From CAYGWP01 sp964353455 (GTDB lineage: Bacteria; Planctomycetota; Phycisphaerae; FEN-1346), in the NCBI GenBank assembly GCA_964353455.1, contig CAYGWP010000503.1:1-16500 (forward strand): a stretch of DNA of 16,500 bases. The letters are read 5' to 3'. The notes beneath the pieces were generated by a model. The model ran no database searches. It was not told where the DNA came from and worked only from the letters and a program-made list of their open reading frames with translations. Positions 8,080-14,053 of the stretch are shown here, in pieces. Each line of letters opens with the position of its first letter. The first letter of the stretch is position 1. The translations under genes were made by a program, and so were the position numbers.

Positions 8080-9078
8080 ATGCTTGAACCCGTTATCGGC
8101 GCGCTAGAGTCGAGCACCATCGTCCGCCGCCATCCGGGCAACCCCGTCCTTGCGGCGGCCGATGTGCCGTACCCGACGGCCCTCGTCTTCAACGCCGGCG
8201 TCGCCAAGTACCAGGGCCGGTACGTCATGGTTTTCCGGAACGATCACGGATCTCTGAAGGACGAGCGCCTGGACGGCCGGACGACGCTCGGCCTGGCGAC
8301 CAGCCGCGACGGGGTGCGGTGGGAGGTCTCGCCGCGGCCGTGCTTCGAGATGACGGGCGGCGAGATCCTGCGGGCGTACGACCCGCGCCTGACGGTCATG
8401 GATGGCCGCTGCTACATGTGTTTCGCGGTCGATACGCGGCACGGGCTTCGCGGCGGAATCGCCGTGACCGACGACTTTGACCGCTTCGAGGTCCTCAGCC
8501 TCTCGGTGCCCGACAACCGCAACATGGTCCTCTTTCCGGAGCGGATCGGCGGCCGGTTCGTGCGCCTCGAGCGGCCGTTTCCGGTCTATAGCCGCGGCGG
8601 CCGCGACCGGTTCGACATCTGGCTCTCGGATTCGCCCGACCTCCGGTACTGGGGCAACTCAGGGCTGGTGCTGGGCGTTGAGGACGTCCCGTTCGCCAAC
8701 GACAAGATAGGCCCCGGCGCGCCGCCGGTCCGCACGCCGCGCGGCTGGCTCACGGTGTTTCACGCGGTGGACCGCGATGAATCGCGCGGCAAGAACGGCT
8801 GGGAGCCGGCGTGGAAGAAGCGGTACACGGCGGGGGTGATGCTCCTGGACCTGGAGGACCCGCGGCGCGTGGTGGGCCTGTCGCGCGAGCCGCTCCTTGC
8901 CCCCGAAGCGCCGTACGAGGTGGCCGGCGGCTACCGGAACCACGTAATCTTCCCCGGCGGGATGATCCTCGAGCCGGACGGCGAAGTGAAGATCTACTAC
9001 GGCGCCGCCGACACGGTCGAGTGCCTGGCCACGGCACATGTCGATGAGTTGCTTCGCCTCTGCGAGCCGCGACCGTAA
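8080..9078 (+). CDS. GH130 family glycoside phosphorylase (mannoside phosphorylase-like)
   Basis: This 332-aa protein has no signal peptide and is probably cytoplasmic. It fits the five-bladed beta-propeller of GH130, which phosphorolyses beta-mannosides to mannose-1-phosphate and a shortened acceptor. Visible features are RHPGNPVL near the N-terminus, LVFNAGVAKYQGRYVMVFRNDH, AYDPRLT with the likely catalytic Asp (D101), FPERIGGRFVRLERP, KIGPGAPPVRTPRGWLTVFH and the closing YRNHVIFPGGMI...IYYGAADT. The ATG is 3 bp after the sulfatase stop with no Shine-Dalgarno, so it is probably coupled. Its stop codon lies in the loop of a hairpin (9067-9086). It would process imported oligosaccharides released by the exported enzymes. 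Family is secure; linkage and substrate are not. Confidence 0.88.
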   Translation: MLEPVIGALESSTIVRRHPGNPVLAAADVPYPTALVFNAGVAKYQGRYVMVFRNDHGSLKDERLDGRTTLGLATSRDGVRWEVSPRPCFEMTGGEILRAYDPRLTVMDGRCYMCFAVDTRHGLRGGIAVTDDFDRFEVLSLSVPDNRNMVLFPERIGGRFVRLERPFPVYSRGGRDRFDIWLSDSPDLRYWGNSGLVLGVEDVPFANDKIGPGAPPVRTPRGWLTVFHAVDRDESRGKNGWEPAWKKRYTAGVMLLDLEDPRRVVGLSREPLLAPEAPYEVAGGYRNHVIFPGGMILEPDGEVKIYYGAADTVECLATAHVDELLRLCEPRP

Positions 9079-9086
9079 GGTCGCGG
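9067..9086. terminator. Hairpin overlapping the GH130 stop codon, probable terminator
   Basis: CCGCGACC (9067-9074) and GGTCGCGG (9079-9086) form a perfect 8-bp stem around GTAA; the TAA of that loop is the GH130 stop. No long T-tract follows. With the next hairpin it occupies the convergent junction between the GH130 gene and the minus-strand membrane-protein gene. Confidence 0.5.
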
Positions 9087-9105
9087 GTACTCCCCACCAA
9101 CTCAT

Positions 9106-9123
9106 GCCGGGGCGCGCCCCGGC
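9106..9123. terminator. GC palindrome at the convergent junction, possible bidirectional terminator
   Basis: GCCGGGG (9106-9112) and CCCCGGC (9117-9123) flank CGCG. It abuts the stop codon of the minus-strand gene at 9124. Symmetry and location suit a bidirectional terminator, but there is no T-tract on either side. Confidence 0.4.
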
Positions 9124-9528
9124 CTACACCTGCTGCCGGCCTGCCGCTGCGAAGTACGCCTTCACCTCGGCATCGGCGTAGAACACCAGGCTCACGATGC
9201 CGATGGCAAGCGACACCACGTCGCCCGTGATGATGTTGACGATCTGCATGATCGCCAAGTACTGGGCGGGCGCCGTCGGCCGGATGGGGTCGGGCAGGAG
9301 TTTGGCCGCGTAGATGATCTCAAGGATGCCGAGCACGATCGGGTAAACCCCGAGCGGCGCGCACGGGGCGAGGAAGCACGAACAGAGCAGCCCCAGGCCG
9401 AGGCTCCCGCCCCAGAGGACGTTCAGAATCCCATCCACCAGGCACATGATGGCGATGGCCTGGACGTAGCCTGGCTTCGGCGGAAACGTCGGTGCGGTCG
9501 GACTCGGCAGCGGCGGCGTCTGGCTCAT
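9124..9528 (-). CDS. Small multi-pass membrane protein of unknown function
   Basis: This 134-aa protein has a Pro-rich, Lys-containing N-terminus (residues 1-20) followed by strongly hydrophobic stretches at about 22-40, 42-56, 58-77 and 95-117, so three or four membrane passes, and a short polar tail. I do not recognise a named family; the pattern resembles small Pro-rich-headed membrane proteins common in many phyla. An open frame continues to 9804 but overlaps the rnr 3' end out of frame. The ATG at 9528 is chosen because AAAGGG lies about 6 nt upstream and the hydrophobic domain starts soon after. It begins 11 bp after the rnr stop and is probably co-transcribed with it. Confidence 0.7.
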   Translation of the reverse strand: MSQTPPLPSPTAPTFPPKPGYVQAIAIMCLVDGILNVLWGGSLGLGLLCSCFLAPCAPLGVYPIVLGILEIIYAAKLLPDPIRPTAPAQYLAIMQIVNIITGDVVSLAIGIVSLVFYADAEVKAYFAAAGRQQV

Positions 9529-9539
9529 GGCTGACCCTT

Positions 9540-11876
9540 TCAGGACCTGTGTTTGCGGTGACCCTTCTTTTGCTTGCCGCGCTTGGCCCACTTTTCGGCC
9601 TTGGCGGCCTTGCGTGCGGCGCGCTCGGCTTTGCGGTCGATCTTCTTGACTTTGCCCTCCGGCTGTCCGGGGCGCGCCGGTCGCTCGGCGAGAACCGGCT
9701 CGAGGTCCAGTTGCCGCCGCGGGATGTTGACGGCCGCAATCCGAACCTCCAGCGTCGAGCCTACTCTCAGGACCCTCGATGACCGCGCGCCCACCAATGC
9801 CCACCGGCGCGGGTCGAAGCGGTAGGTGTCGTCAGTCAACCTTGATATATGCACAAGTCCATCAATCAGGAACTCGGGGTTCTCGACGAACACGCCGAAC
9901 GCCTGGACGCCCGTGATGACGCCCGTGAAGGTCTCGCCGAGGCGGTTCTCGAGGAACTCAAGGAGTTTGACCTTCGTCAGTTCACGCTCGGCGGCCTCTG
10001 CCCGGCGCTCGGTCCGCGAGCAGTGGACAGCCAGTTCCGCGAGCGCCCCTTCGGCGGCGCTCAGGGCAGGCTTGGCGGACGCATCGGGCGGACCCTTCTG
10101 CTTGTGCCGCCCGCCGCGCGGCTTCTCGATCTCGCCACGCACCAACTGGTCGAATTGCCGGTGGATCGTCAGGTCCGGATACCGGCGGATGGGCGAAGTG
10201 AAGTGGCAATAGGCGTCGCTGGCCAGGGCGAAGTGGCCCTCGCGCTTGGTGCTGTACTCTGCCCGCTTCAGGCTCCTCAGGACTGCCAGGTGGATGCCGT
10301 ACGATTCGGGCTTCCCGCGGACGGCGTCGAGCAGGCGCTGGAGTTCCAGACGGTTTCGCACGTCGCCTAGTTGCTGGCCCACGCTGCGGGCGAAGTGCAT
10401 CAGGTCCTCGGCGGCCTGGTCGTCGGGTTCCGGGTGGATTCGGCGCATGCACGTGACGCCGGCGCGGTCCAGTTCGCGTGCCACCGCCTCGTTCGCCTCG
10501 ACCATGAACATCTCGATGATCTTGTGGCTGAAACTCATGTCTTCCGGGTGCGCGGCCACGACCTTGCCGTTCTCATCGAACTCCAGGTCCACCTCCGGGA
10601 GGTCGAGTTCCAGGTAGCCCTGGCTGCGGCGGCGCGCCAGAAGCCTTCGCGCCAGGCGATCCATCGCCTGGAGCAGGGCGACCACGTTCGGCGGCAGGCC
10701 GCCGGTCTTGCCTTCAACGACGGCGCTCGCCTGCTCGTAGGTCAGTCGCTTCGCGCTCCGGATGAACGAGTTGGCCAGGTCCACGCCAATCGGTTCGCCG
10801 TCGCGGCTGATGCGGATGAACGCGCTCTTGGTGAGTCGCGTGCGGTCTTCCTGGAGGCTGCACACGCCGTTCGAGAGGACCTCCGGCAGCATCGGCACAA
10901 CGGTGGTCGGCAGGTACACGCTCGTGCCGCGCTCGCGGGCTTCCTCGTCTAGGCGAGTGCCTTCCTGGACGAAGTGGGCCACGTCGGCGATGTGGACGCC
11001 GAGGGTGACCGTGCCGTCATTGTGCTCCGTAAGGCTGACGGCATCGTCGAAGTCGCGGGCGTCGGCCGGGTCGATCGTGATGACGGTCTGGCCCGTGAGG
11101 TCCCTGCGTCCCTGGAGCGCATCATCGTTCATGAGGTCGGCGGCGCGGCGGGCCTCGGCCTGCACCGCATCGGGGAACTTCTCGGGCAACTCGAACTGGT
11201 TCATGATGACCAGCGTATCGACGCCCGGAGCGCCGCGCGGGCCCAGCACCTTCGTGATGACGGCCTCGCCCGGCTCGCCGCGGAGGGCGTACTTCAGGAC
11301 CTCGAAGACAACCTTGTCCTTCGGGCGGGCGCCGGCGCTCGATGCGTCGGGCACCGGGAAGTCCTGGTGTAGCACGCCGCCGTCGGGCCGCACGACGCCG
11401 CCGGCGGGCGTCTGGTAATACGTGCCGACGAAGCGGGTCTGGCCGCGCTCCACGATCTCGACGATCCGCCCGAAGTAGCCCCGCGGAGACTTGCCGCGGA
11501 CCTCGGCCAGCACCACGTCGTTCGTGACGGCCCCGGCGTTGTCCTCCGGGCCGATGAAGATGTCCTCGCCGTGCGTCGGGCCTTTGGGGTCTTCGGGCAT
11601 GACGAACCCGAAGCCGCGCTCCGACTGGCTGAAGCGGCCCTGCACGGCCCCGCGGCGCTCGGCCGGGCGGCGCTCAGGCTTCGCTTCGGCCAGGCGCGCC
11701 GGGCGCAACTTCCCCCGCTCGCCGACCTCGACCTGGCCCTCGCGGATCATCTGCTTGATGAGCGAGCGGAACTCCGGGTACTCCTCCTCGGCGACGTCGA
11801 AGAAGCGGGCCAGGCCCCGCACCTTCATGGGCCGGTAGTGGTTCGACTCAAGATAACCGATGATTTTCTCGCGCAT
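9540..11876 (-). CDS. rnr: Ribonuclease R
   Basis: RNase R is a processive 3'-5' exoribonuclease that degrades structured RNA. The 778-aa protein has the complete order: winged helix (residues 1-60), cold-shock OB domain (about 78-150, GRFSQSERGFGFVMPED), a second OB region, RNB catalytic domain (about 255-590) and C-terminal S1 domain (about 645-730, TFTGVITGVQAFGVFVE), then a Lys/Arg-rich tail. Catalytic Asp residues lie in DPADARDFDDA (D269, D272, D275, D277, D278). FTSPIRRYPDLTIHR marks the end of RNB. The start is supported by AGGAAGAAGAG upstream and a promoter at 11908-11936. The linker at about residues 602-611 (PALSAAEG) carries a sequence that looks like an inserted palindromic repeat (10046-10071). 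Identification is secure. Confidence 0.96.
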   Translation of the reverse strand: MREKIIGYLESNHYRPMKVRGLARFFDVAEEEYPEFRSLIKQMIREGQVEVGERGKLRPARLAEAKPERRPAERRGAVQGRFSQSERGFGFVMPEDPKGPTHGEDIFIGPEDNAGAVTNDVVLAEVRGKSPRGYFGRIVEIVERGQTRFVGTYYQTPAGGVVRPDGGVLHQDFPVPDASSAGARPKDKVVFEVLKYALRGEPGEAVITKVLGPRGAPGVDTLVIMNQFELPEKFPDAVQAEARRAADLMNDDALQGRRDLTGQTVITIDPADARDFDDAVSLTEHNDGTVTLGVHIADVAHFVQEGTRLDEEARERGTSVYLPTTVVPMLPEVLSNGVCSLQEDRTRLTKSAFIRISRDGEPIGVDLANSFIRSAKRLTYEQASAVVEGKTGGLPPNVVALLQAMDRLARRLLARRRSQGYLELDLPEVDLEFDENGKVVAAHPEDMSFSHKIIEMFMVEANEAVARELDRAGVTCMRRIHPEPDDQAAEDLMHFARSVGQQLGDVRNRLELQRLLDAVRGKPESYGIHLAVLRSLKRAEYSTKREGHFALASDAYCHFTSPIRRYPDLTIHRQFDQLVRGEIEKPRGGRHKQKGPPDASAKPALSAAEGALAELAVHCSRTERRAEAAERELTKVKLLEFLENRLGETFTGVITGVQAFGVFVENPEFLIDGLVHISRLTDDTYRFDPRRWALVGARSSRVLRVGSTLEVRIAAVNIPRRQLDLEPVLAERPARPGQPEGKVKKIDRKAERAARKAAKAEKWAKRGKQKKGHRKHRS
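10046..10071. repeat. REP-like repeat fragment inside the rnr coding region
   Basis: The plus strand reads CCCCTTCGGCGGCGCTCAGG followed by GCAGGC. It resembles the widespread intergenic repeat of the form CCTTCG-N-GCTCAGG-GCAGGC, here read in-frame as PALSAAEG in the linker between the RNB and S1 domains. The resemblance is from memory of such elements in environmental genomes. The reading frame of rnr is kept. Confidence 0.45.
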
Positions 11877-11907
11877 GACTCTTCTTCCTCAAATTTGCGT
11901 TGCCGCC

Positions 11908-11936
11908 AGTATAGACGGCGGCGGGCGGAGCGGCAA
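11908..11936 (-). promoter_or_regulatory. Sigma70-like promoter of rnr
   Basis: On the minus strand TTGCCG (11936-11931), an exact 17-bp spacer and TATACT (11913-11908; 5/6 match to TATAAT) precede the rnr ATG at 11876. The leader would be about 25 nt and contain AGGAAGAAGAG. Confidence 0.6.
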
Positions 11937-11957
11937 TTGCAAATAGGGGGCGGATTC

Positions 11958-12028
11958 AAGAACGCCAAGAACGCCAAGAAGGCCAAGAATGCCAACACAT
12001 GGGGGGTTGGCATTCTTGGCATTCTTGG
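11958..12028. repeat. Palindromic element A with 9-bp tandem units
   Basis: The left side holds four 9-bp units (AAGAACGCC twice, AAGAAGGCC, AAGAATGCC; 11958-11993). The right side is their inverted copy (two GGCATTCTT units). Arms 11974-11996 and 12006-12028 pair over 23 bp with one mismatch, with a 9-nt loop. It lies upstream of both divergent promoters and so probably outside the mRNA of either gene. Confidence 0.75.
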
Positions 12029-12099
12029 ATCGGGCAGGAAATCTACTGATTGTGGCAGAAGCGGGAGGGCATACTACAGGTTGTGGTATGGAGTTGAAG

Positions 12100-12118
12100 C
12101 CCCCCGCATTGCGGGGGG
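12100..12118. repeat. Short GC-rich hairpin
   Basis: CCCCCCGC (12100-12107) and GCGGGGGG (12111-12118) pair perfectly around ATT, between palindromic elements A and B. It has no T-tract, so its role is unclear. Confidence 0.55.
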
Positions 12119-12127
12119 ATGCCGGTG

Positions 12128-12173
12128 CCAAGACCGCCAAGACCGCCAACCCCCGGGGAATTGGCGGTCTTGG
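12128..12173. repeat. Palindromic element B, relative of element A
   Basis: Two 9-bp units AAGACCGCC (12130-12138, 12139-12147) are followed by an inverted copy. Arms 12137-12149 and 12161-12173 (CCAAGACCGCCAA / TTGGCGGTCTTGG) pair perfectly over 13 bp around a loop containing CCCCGGGG. It has the same plan as element A but with stem bases changed on both arms together. Confidence 0.75.
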
Positions 12174-12197
12174 ATCACCATAATGCGTCAAAACGCG

Positions 12198-12258
12198 CGA
12201 AACTTCCCGAAACTTCTCGAAACCTCGCGAAACTCGCTCGATTCTTCGCGAAACCTGG
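12198..12258. repeat. Six degenerate 10-bp tandem repeats (CGAAACNNNN)
   Basis: Units start at 12198, 12208, 12218, 12228, 12238 (degenerate, 11 bp) and 12249. CGAAAC is kept in five of six. The roughly 10-bp period puts each GAAAC on the same face of the helix. No function can be assigned. Confidence 0.65.
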
Positions 12259-12343
12259 TCCTTTGTTGTCTCGTCATTGCCGTTTCGTCATTCATTCGAG
12301 ATTCGGATTTAGTTCTTCGCCATTGCCAATCGCCCCAAGACGC

Positions 12344-12372
12344 TTGCGTTTTGCCGCTCTTGGCCGTACGCT
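12344..12372 (+). promoter_or_regulatory. Sigma70-like promoter of the ylbF-family gene
   Basis: TTGCGT (12344-12349), a 17-bp spacer and TACGCT (12367-12372) lie 29 nt before the ATG. The boxes match only 3/6 each, but the spacing agrees with the other promoters here and a Shine-Dalgarno (AAGGAG) follows at about 12389. Confidence 0.38.
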
Positions 12373-12401
12373 AGGAATGCACGTAAGGCAAGGAGCCGTA
12401 G

Positions 12402-12770
12402 ATGCCCGACAACTTCGAGGAAGTGATGAGGCAGGCCCGCGAGTTGGGCGGGGCGATCCGTAAGCATCCGCGGTACGTCAAGTTGCGCGAGGCCGACGAC
12501 CGCGTGCGGGGCGACAAGTCAGCCACCGACGCCCTCTCGGCCTACAACAAGGCCGCCGATGAAGTCTCCCGCAAGGAACGCTCCGGCCAGCCCATTGAGG
12601 TCGAGGACAAGCGCCGACTTCAGCACCTTCACGAGATCGTTGCCGCCAACGAGGCCGTCAAGGCCTTCATGGTCTCCCAGGCCGACTACGCCGAACTCAT
12701 GCGCCGGATGAACGACACGATTTTCCGCGCGATCGCCGAGCCGGAAACACCCGCAGCGCCGAAAGTGTAG
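12402..12770 (+). CDS. YlbF/YmcA family protein
   Basis: This 122-aa, largely helical, charged protein fits the YlbF/YmcA (Com_YlbF) family. In Bacillus these proteins form a complex with YaaT that affects RNase Y-dependent RNA processing. Supporting pattern: FEEVMRQARELGGAIRKHPRYVKLREADDRV (residues 5-35), a central LSAYNKAADEV segment, and a second helix pair ending VKAFMVSQADYAELMRRMNDTIFRAI (about 85-112). The start has AAGGAG about 7 nt upstream. It is divergent from rnr, so two putative RNA-turnover genes share one intergenic region, though a functional link is inference. No signal peptide or membrane segment. Family assignment is from helix pattern and length, so good but not certain. 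Confidence 0.75.
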   Translation: MPDNFEEVMRQARELGGAIRKHPRYVKLREADDRVRGDKSATDALSAYNKAADEVSRKERSGQPIEVEDKRRLQHLHEIVAANEAVKAFMVSQADYAELMRRMNDTIFRAIAEPETPAAPKV

Positions 12771-12795
12771 CCAAGCGCCTATTCCGTAAGGTTTC

Positions 12796-12826
12796 ACCGC
12801 AGAGGCCGCTGAGGACGCAGAGAAAA
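12796..12826. repeat. Three 9-bp units (NNCGCNGAG type)
   Basis: ACCGCAGAG, GCCGCTGAG and GACGCAGAG run in tandem at 12796-12822, followed by AAAA. The same family is found at 16451-16482. Such ACCGCAGAGG arrays are common dispersed repeats in environmental genomes; that statement is from general knowledge. Confidence 0.6.
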
Positions 12827-12852
12827 AGATAATCTTCAACCTCAGCCATGGT

Positions 12853-12877
12853 TGTCATTCCGAGCGAGCGAAGCGAG
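12853..12877. repeat. Dispersed repeat TGTCATTCCGAGCGAGCGAAGCGAG
   Basis: TGTCATTCCGAGCGAGCGAA followed by GCGAG matches, from memory, a very common intergenic repeat of environmental bacteria. It sits 27 bp after the 9-bp repeat array, in a 226-bp gene-free stretch (12771-12996) that otherwise shows only repeat-like sequence. Confidence 0.5.
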
Positions 12878-12984
12878 TTAAATAGAGTCCTTTGCGGCTT
12901 ACTCTCACCCCAAGTATGGCACACCGGGGACCCATGGGTTGCCTGATGTGATAGCGGCGTTCGTAATGCTCGTTTGTGGATTCC

Positions 12985-12994
12985 AGGAGGTGAT
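12985..12994 (+). promoter_or_regulatory. Near-ideal Shine-Dalgarno deciding a GTG start
   Basis: AGGAGGTGAT is fully complementary to the usual 3' end of 16S rRNA. It places the start at GTG 12997; the ATG at 12995 would terminate after two codons. Confidence 0.7.
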
Positions 12995-12996
12995 AT

Positions 12997-13203
12997 GTGT
13001 TAGAGGCACCCCGGTGCTACGAGCGAAGATGTAAACACTACAAAGGCGTTGCTCAACCCGACGGTACCGAGATTTCCGAGCGGTACGTTTGCGATGCCTT
13101 CCCCAATGGCATCCCAAGCGCCATCGCTCTTGGCAACAACTTGCATCTTGTTCCCGTGCCAGGGGACAATGGAATCACATACGAGCAAGGTGAGATGGCT
13201 TGA
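12997..13203 (+). CDS. Small Cys-containing protein of unknown function
   Basis: This 68-aa protein begins at GTG with an excellent Shine-Dalgarno. It has CYERRCKHYKG (C7, C12, H14), TEISERYVCDAFPNGIP (C32) and a C-terminal PVPGDNGITYE. Three Cys and two His (H14, H50) could bind a metal. From memory, similar small proteins (C-x4-C-x-H followed by VC-AFP-GIP and GD-GI-YE) are common hypothetical proteins in bacteria and mobile regions, but I know of no function. A TTGCCT at 12939 may be part of a weak promoter. The gene ends 8 bp before half of an attC-like site, so it sits at the edge of the cassette region. The RBS and non-random composition support a real gene. Confidence 0.65.
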   Translation: MLEAPRCYERRCKHYKGVAQPDGTEISERYVCDAFPNGIPSAIALGNNLHLVPVPGDNGITYEQGEMA

Positions 13204-13211
13204 CGGAAATA

Positions 13212-13240
13212 GGCGAGTCGGCTCCAGCGAGTTGTTAGGG
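13212..13240 (-). other. Left half of an attC-like integron recombination site
   Basis: Read on the minus strand from 13240, the sequence is CCCTAACAACTCGCTGGAGC followed by CGACTCGCC. This has the form of an attC 5' end: an R''-like CCCTAAC, then the L'' segment. The classic aadA attC begins in a similar way (CTAACAA, then AAGCCGAC). It starts 16 bp after the stop of the nuclease gene, as a cassette attC should. No matching 3' half (GTTRRRY with inverted L') is found within normal attC length, so the site looks truncated. Confidence 0.45.
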
Positions 13241-13256
13241 GGGCCGAGGGTGATTG

Positions 13257-13931
13257 CTAGGTAACAGGCCGGAACGAGAACTGGAACGTGTATTTCCTAA
13301 GGTCGAGGTTTGGAATAGCTCTGGACGCGAGGACGACTCGGTTGTGGAAATCGCGAGCTACGATGATGCCACGAACTGGCTTCTTGTCGGATTCCGCGAC
13401 TGAAGCCATGTAGGAGAGTACCTGAGCAATAATGGCTGGCTTGGCTGTGCCGGCCTTCAGCTCAATGACCACGATGTTCCCAGCGTTGTCTGTGGCCGTG
13501 ATGTCTATCCTGCCAGCCTCCGTGGATTTTCCCTTGTCTCCATCTATGATTTTCAGGCCGGGTTCTAGTTGGGCGATGTTCGACCGGAGTGCGGCCTGGA
13601 GATCGCGTTCGAGCCCGAACGTTATTTCATCCGCCTCGGCAAGCTCTTCCTCCGTCTGAGTTTCCTGGGCGCCGATCTCTTCCTCCAGAAGACTATCCGC
13701 GAAGGAGGTGTCCCCCTTGTCATCTGGTTGGATGACAAGGACGCGGTCGGAGAGTTCTTCGACCTCCCACCCCTTTTTGCGGAGAGCGCGGCGAAGGGCA
13801 TGGGATGTGTTTTCGTCTGGCGAGAAACCCGGAGGGATATGCCCGGGGTTCTCGCGGAGCCAGGGCTTCATAGGGTGGAGGGAAGGGCTGCCATCGGGGC
13901 CTTTGACGACAATGTAGTGATGCCTGACCAT
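13257..13931 (-). CDS. NucS/DUF91-like endonuclease domain protein
   Basis: This 224-aa protein has a C-terminal PD-(D/E)XK nuclease domain resembling NucS/DUF91. Residues about 105-220 hold GLERDLQAAL (E108), GRIDITATDNAGNIVVIELKAG (D143, E157, K159) and AIIAQVLSYMA (Q170, Y174), the expected E - D - ExK - QxxxY order. Residues 1-75 form a small unrecognised domain and 76-104 an acidic linker. The ATG at 13931 is preferred over the in-frame one at 14099 because GAGGT lies about 5 nt upstream and because the longer version would read through an attC-like palindrome. No promoter is seen between that site and the gene. Codon use is less GC-rich than in neighbours. A role in DNA repair or defence is inference; cleavage specificity is unknown. 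Confidence 0.75.
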   Translation of the reverse strand: MVRHHYIVVKGPDGSPSLHPMKPWLRENPGHIPPGFSPDENTSHALRRALRKKGWEVEELSDRVLVIQPDDKGDTSFADSLLEEEIGAQETQTEEELAEADEITFGLERDLQAALRSNIAQLEPGLKIIDGDKGKSTEAGRIDITATDNAGNIVVIELKAGTAKPAIIAQVLSYMASVAESDKKPVRGIIVARDFHNRVVLASRAIPNLDLRKYTFQFSFRPVT

Positions 13932-13975
13932 TTTGACCTCGCGCAAGCGTTCGGCTTTGGATGCCGCGTTGGCTC

Positions 13976-14053
13976 GCCTAACGATGATGCTGACGGTATT
14001 TTGAAAGGCCGTCCGCGGCCTTTGAAAAATACCGGTCCAGCACTTTGTTAGGA
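13976..14053 (-). other. attC-like integron recombination site (78 bp)
   Basis: On the minus strand it runs from TCCTAAC (14053-14047) to GTTAGGC (13982-13976), an exact GTTRRRY box. CCTAAC/GTTAGG pair perfectly as R''/R'. Inside, TGCTG/CAGCA pair as L''/L' with extra unpaired bases on one arm, as in known attC sites. The centre is a roughly 17-bp imperfect hairpin (13994-14010 / 14017-14034) with one bulge and one mismatch. The nuclease gene begins 45 bp beyond GTTAGGC. A plain terminator would not explain the R and L boxes. Confidence 0.68.

Noticed and set aside
9529..9804. N-terminal extension of the small membrane protein
   Set aside because: Would overlap 265 bp of rnr out of frame; the downstream ATG has a Shine-Dalgarno and starts the hydrophobic domain.
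11974..12028. Transcription terminator for rnr or ylbF
   Set aside because: It lies upstream of both divergent genes' promoters and has no T-tract.
11958..12258. CRISPR-like array
   Set aside because: Units are 9-10 bp with no spacers of constant length and no cas genes.
11571..12374. 267-aa plus-strand frame across the rnr start and the repeat region
   Set aside because: Antisense to rnr, then made of translated 9-bp repeats (KNAKNAK); no domain.
13051..13240. A full 190-bp attC using GCTCAAC at 13051-13057 as the far box
   Set aside because: Longer than usual attC sites, overlaps the 68-aa gene, and has little complementarity between the halves.
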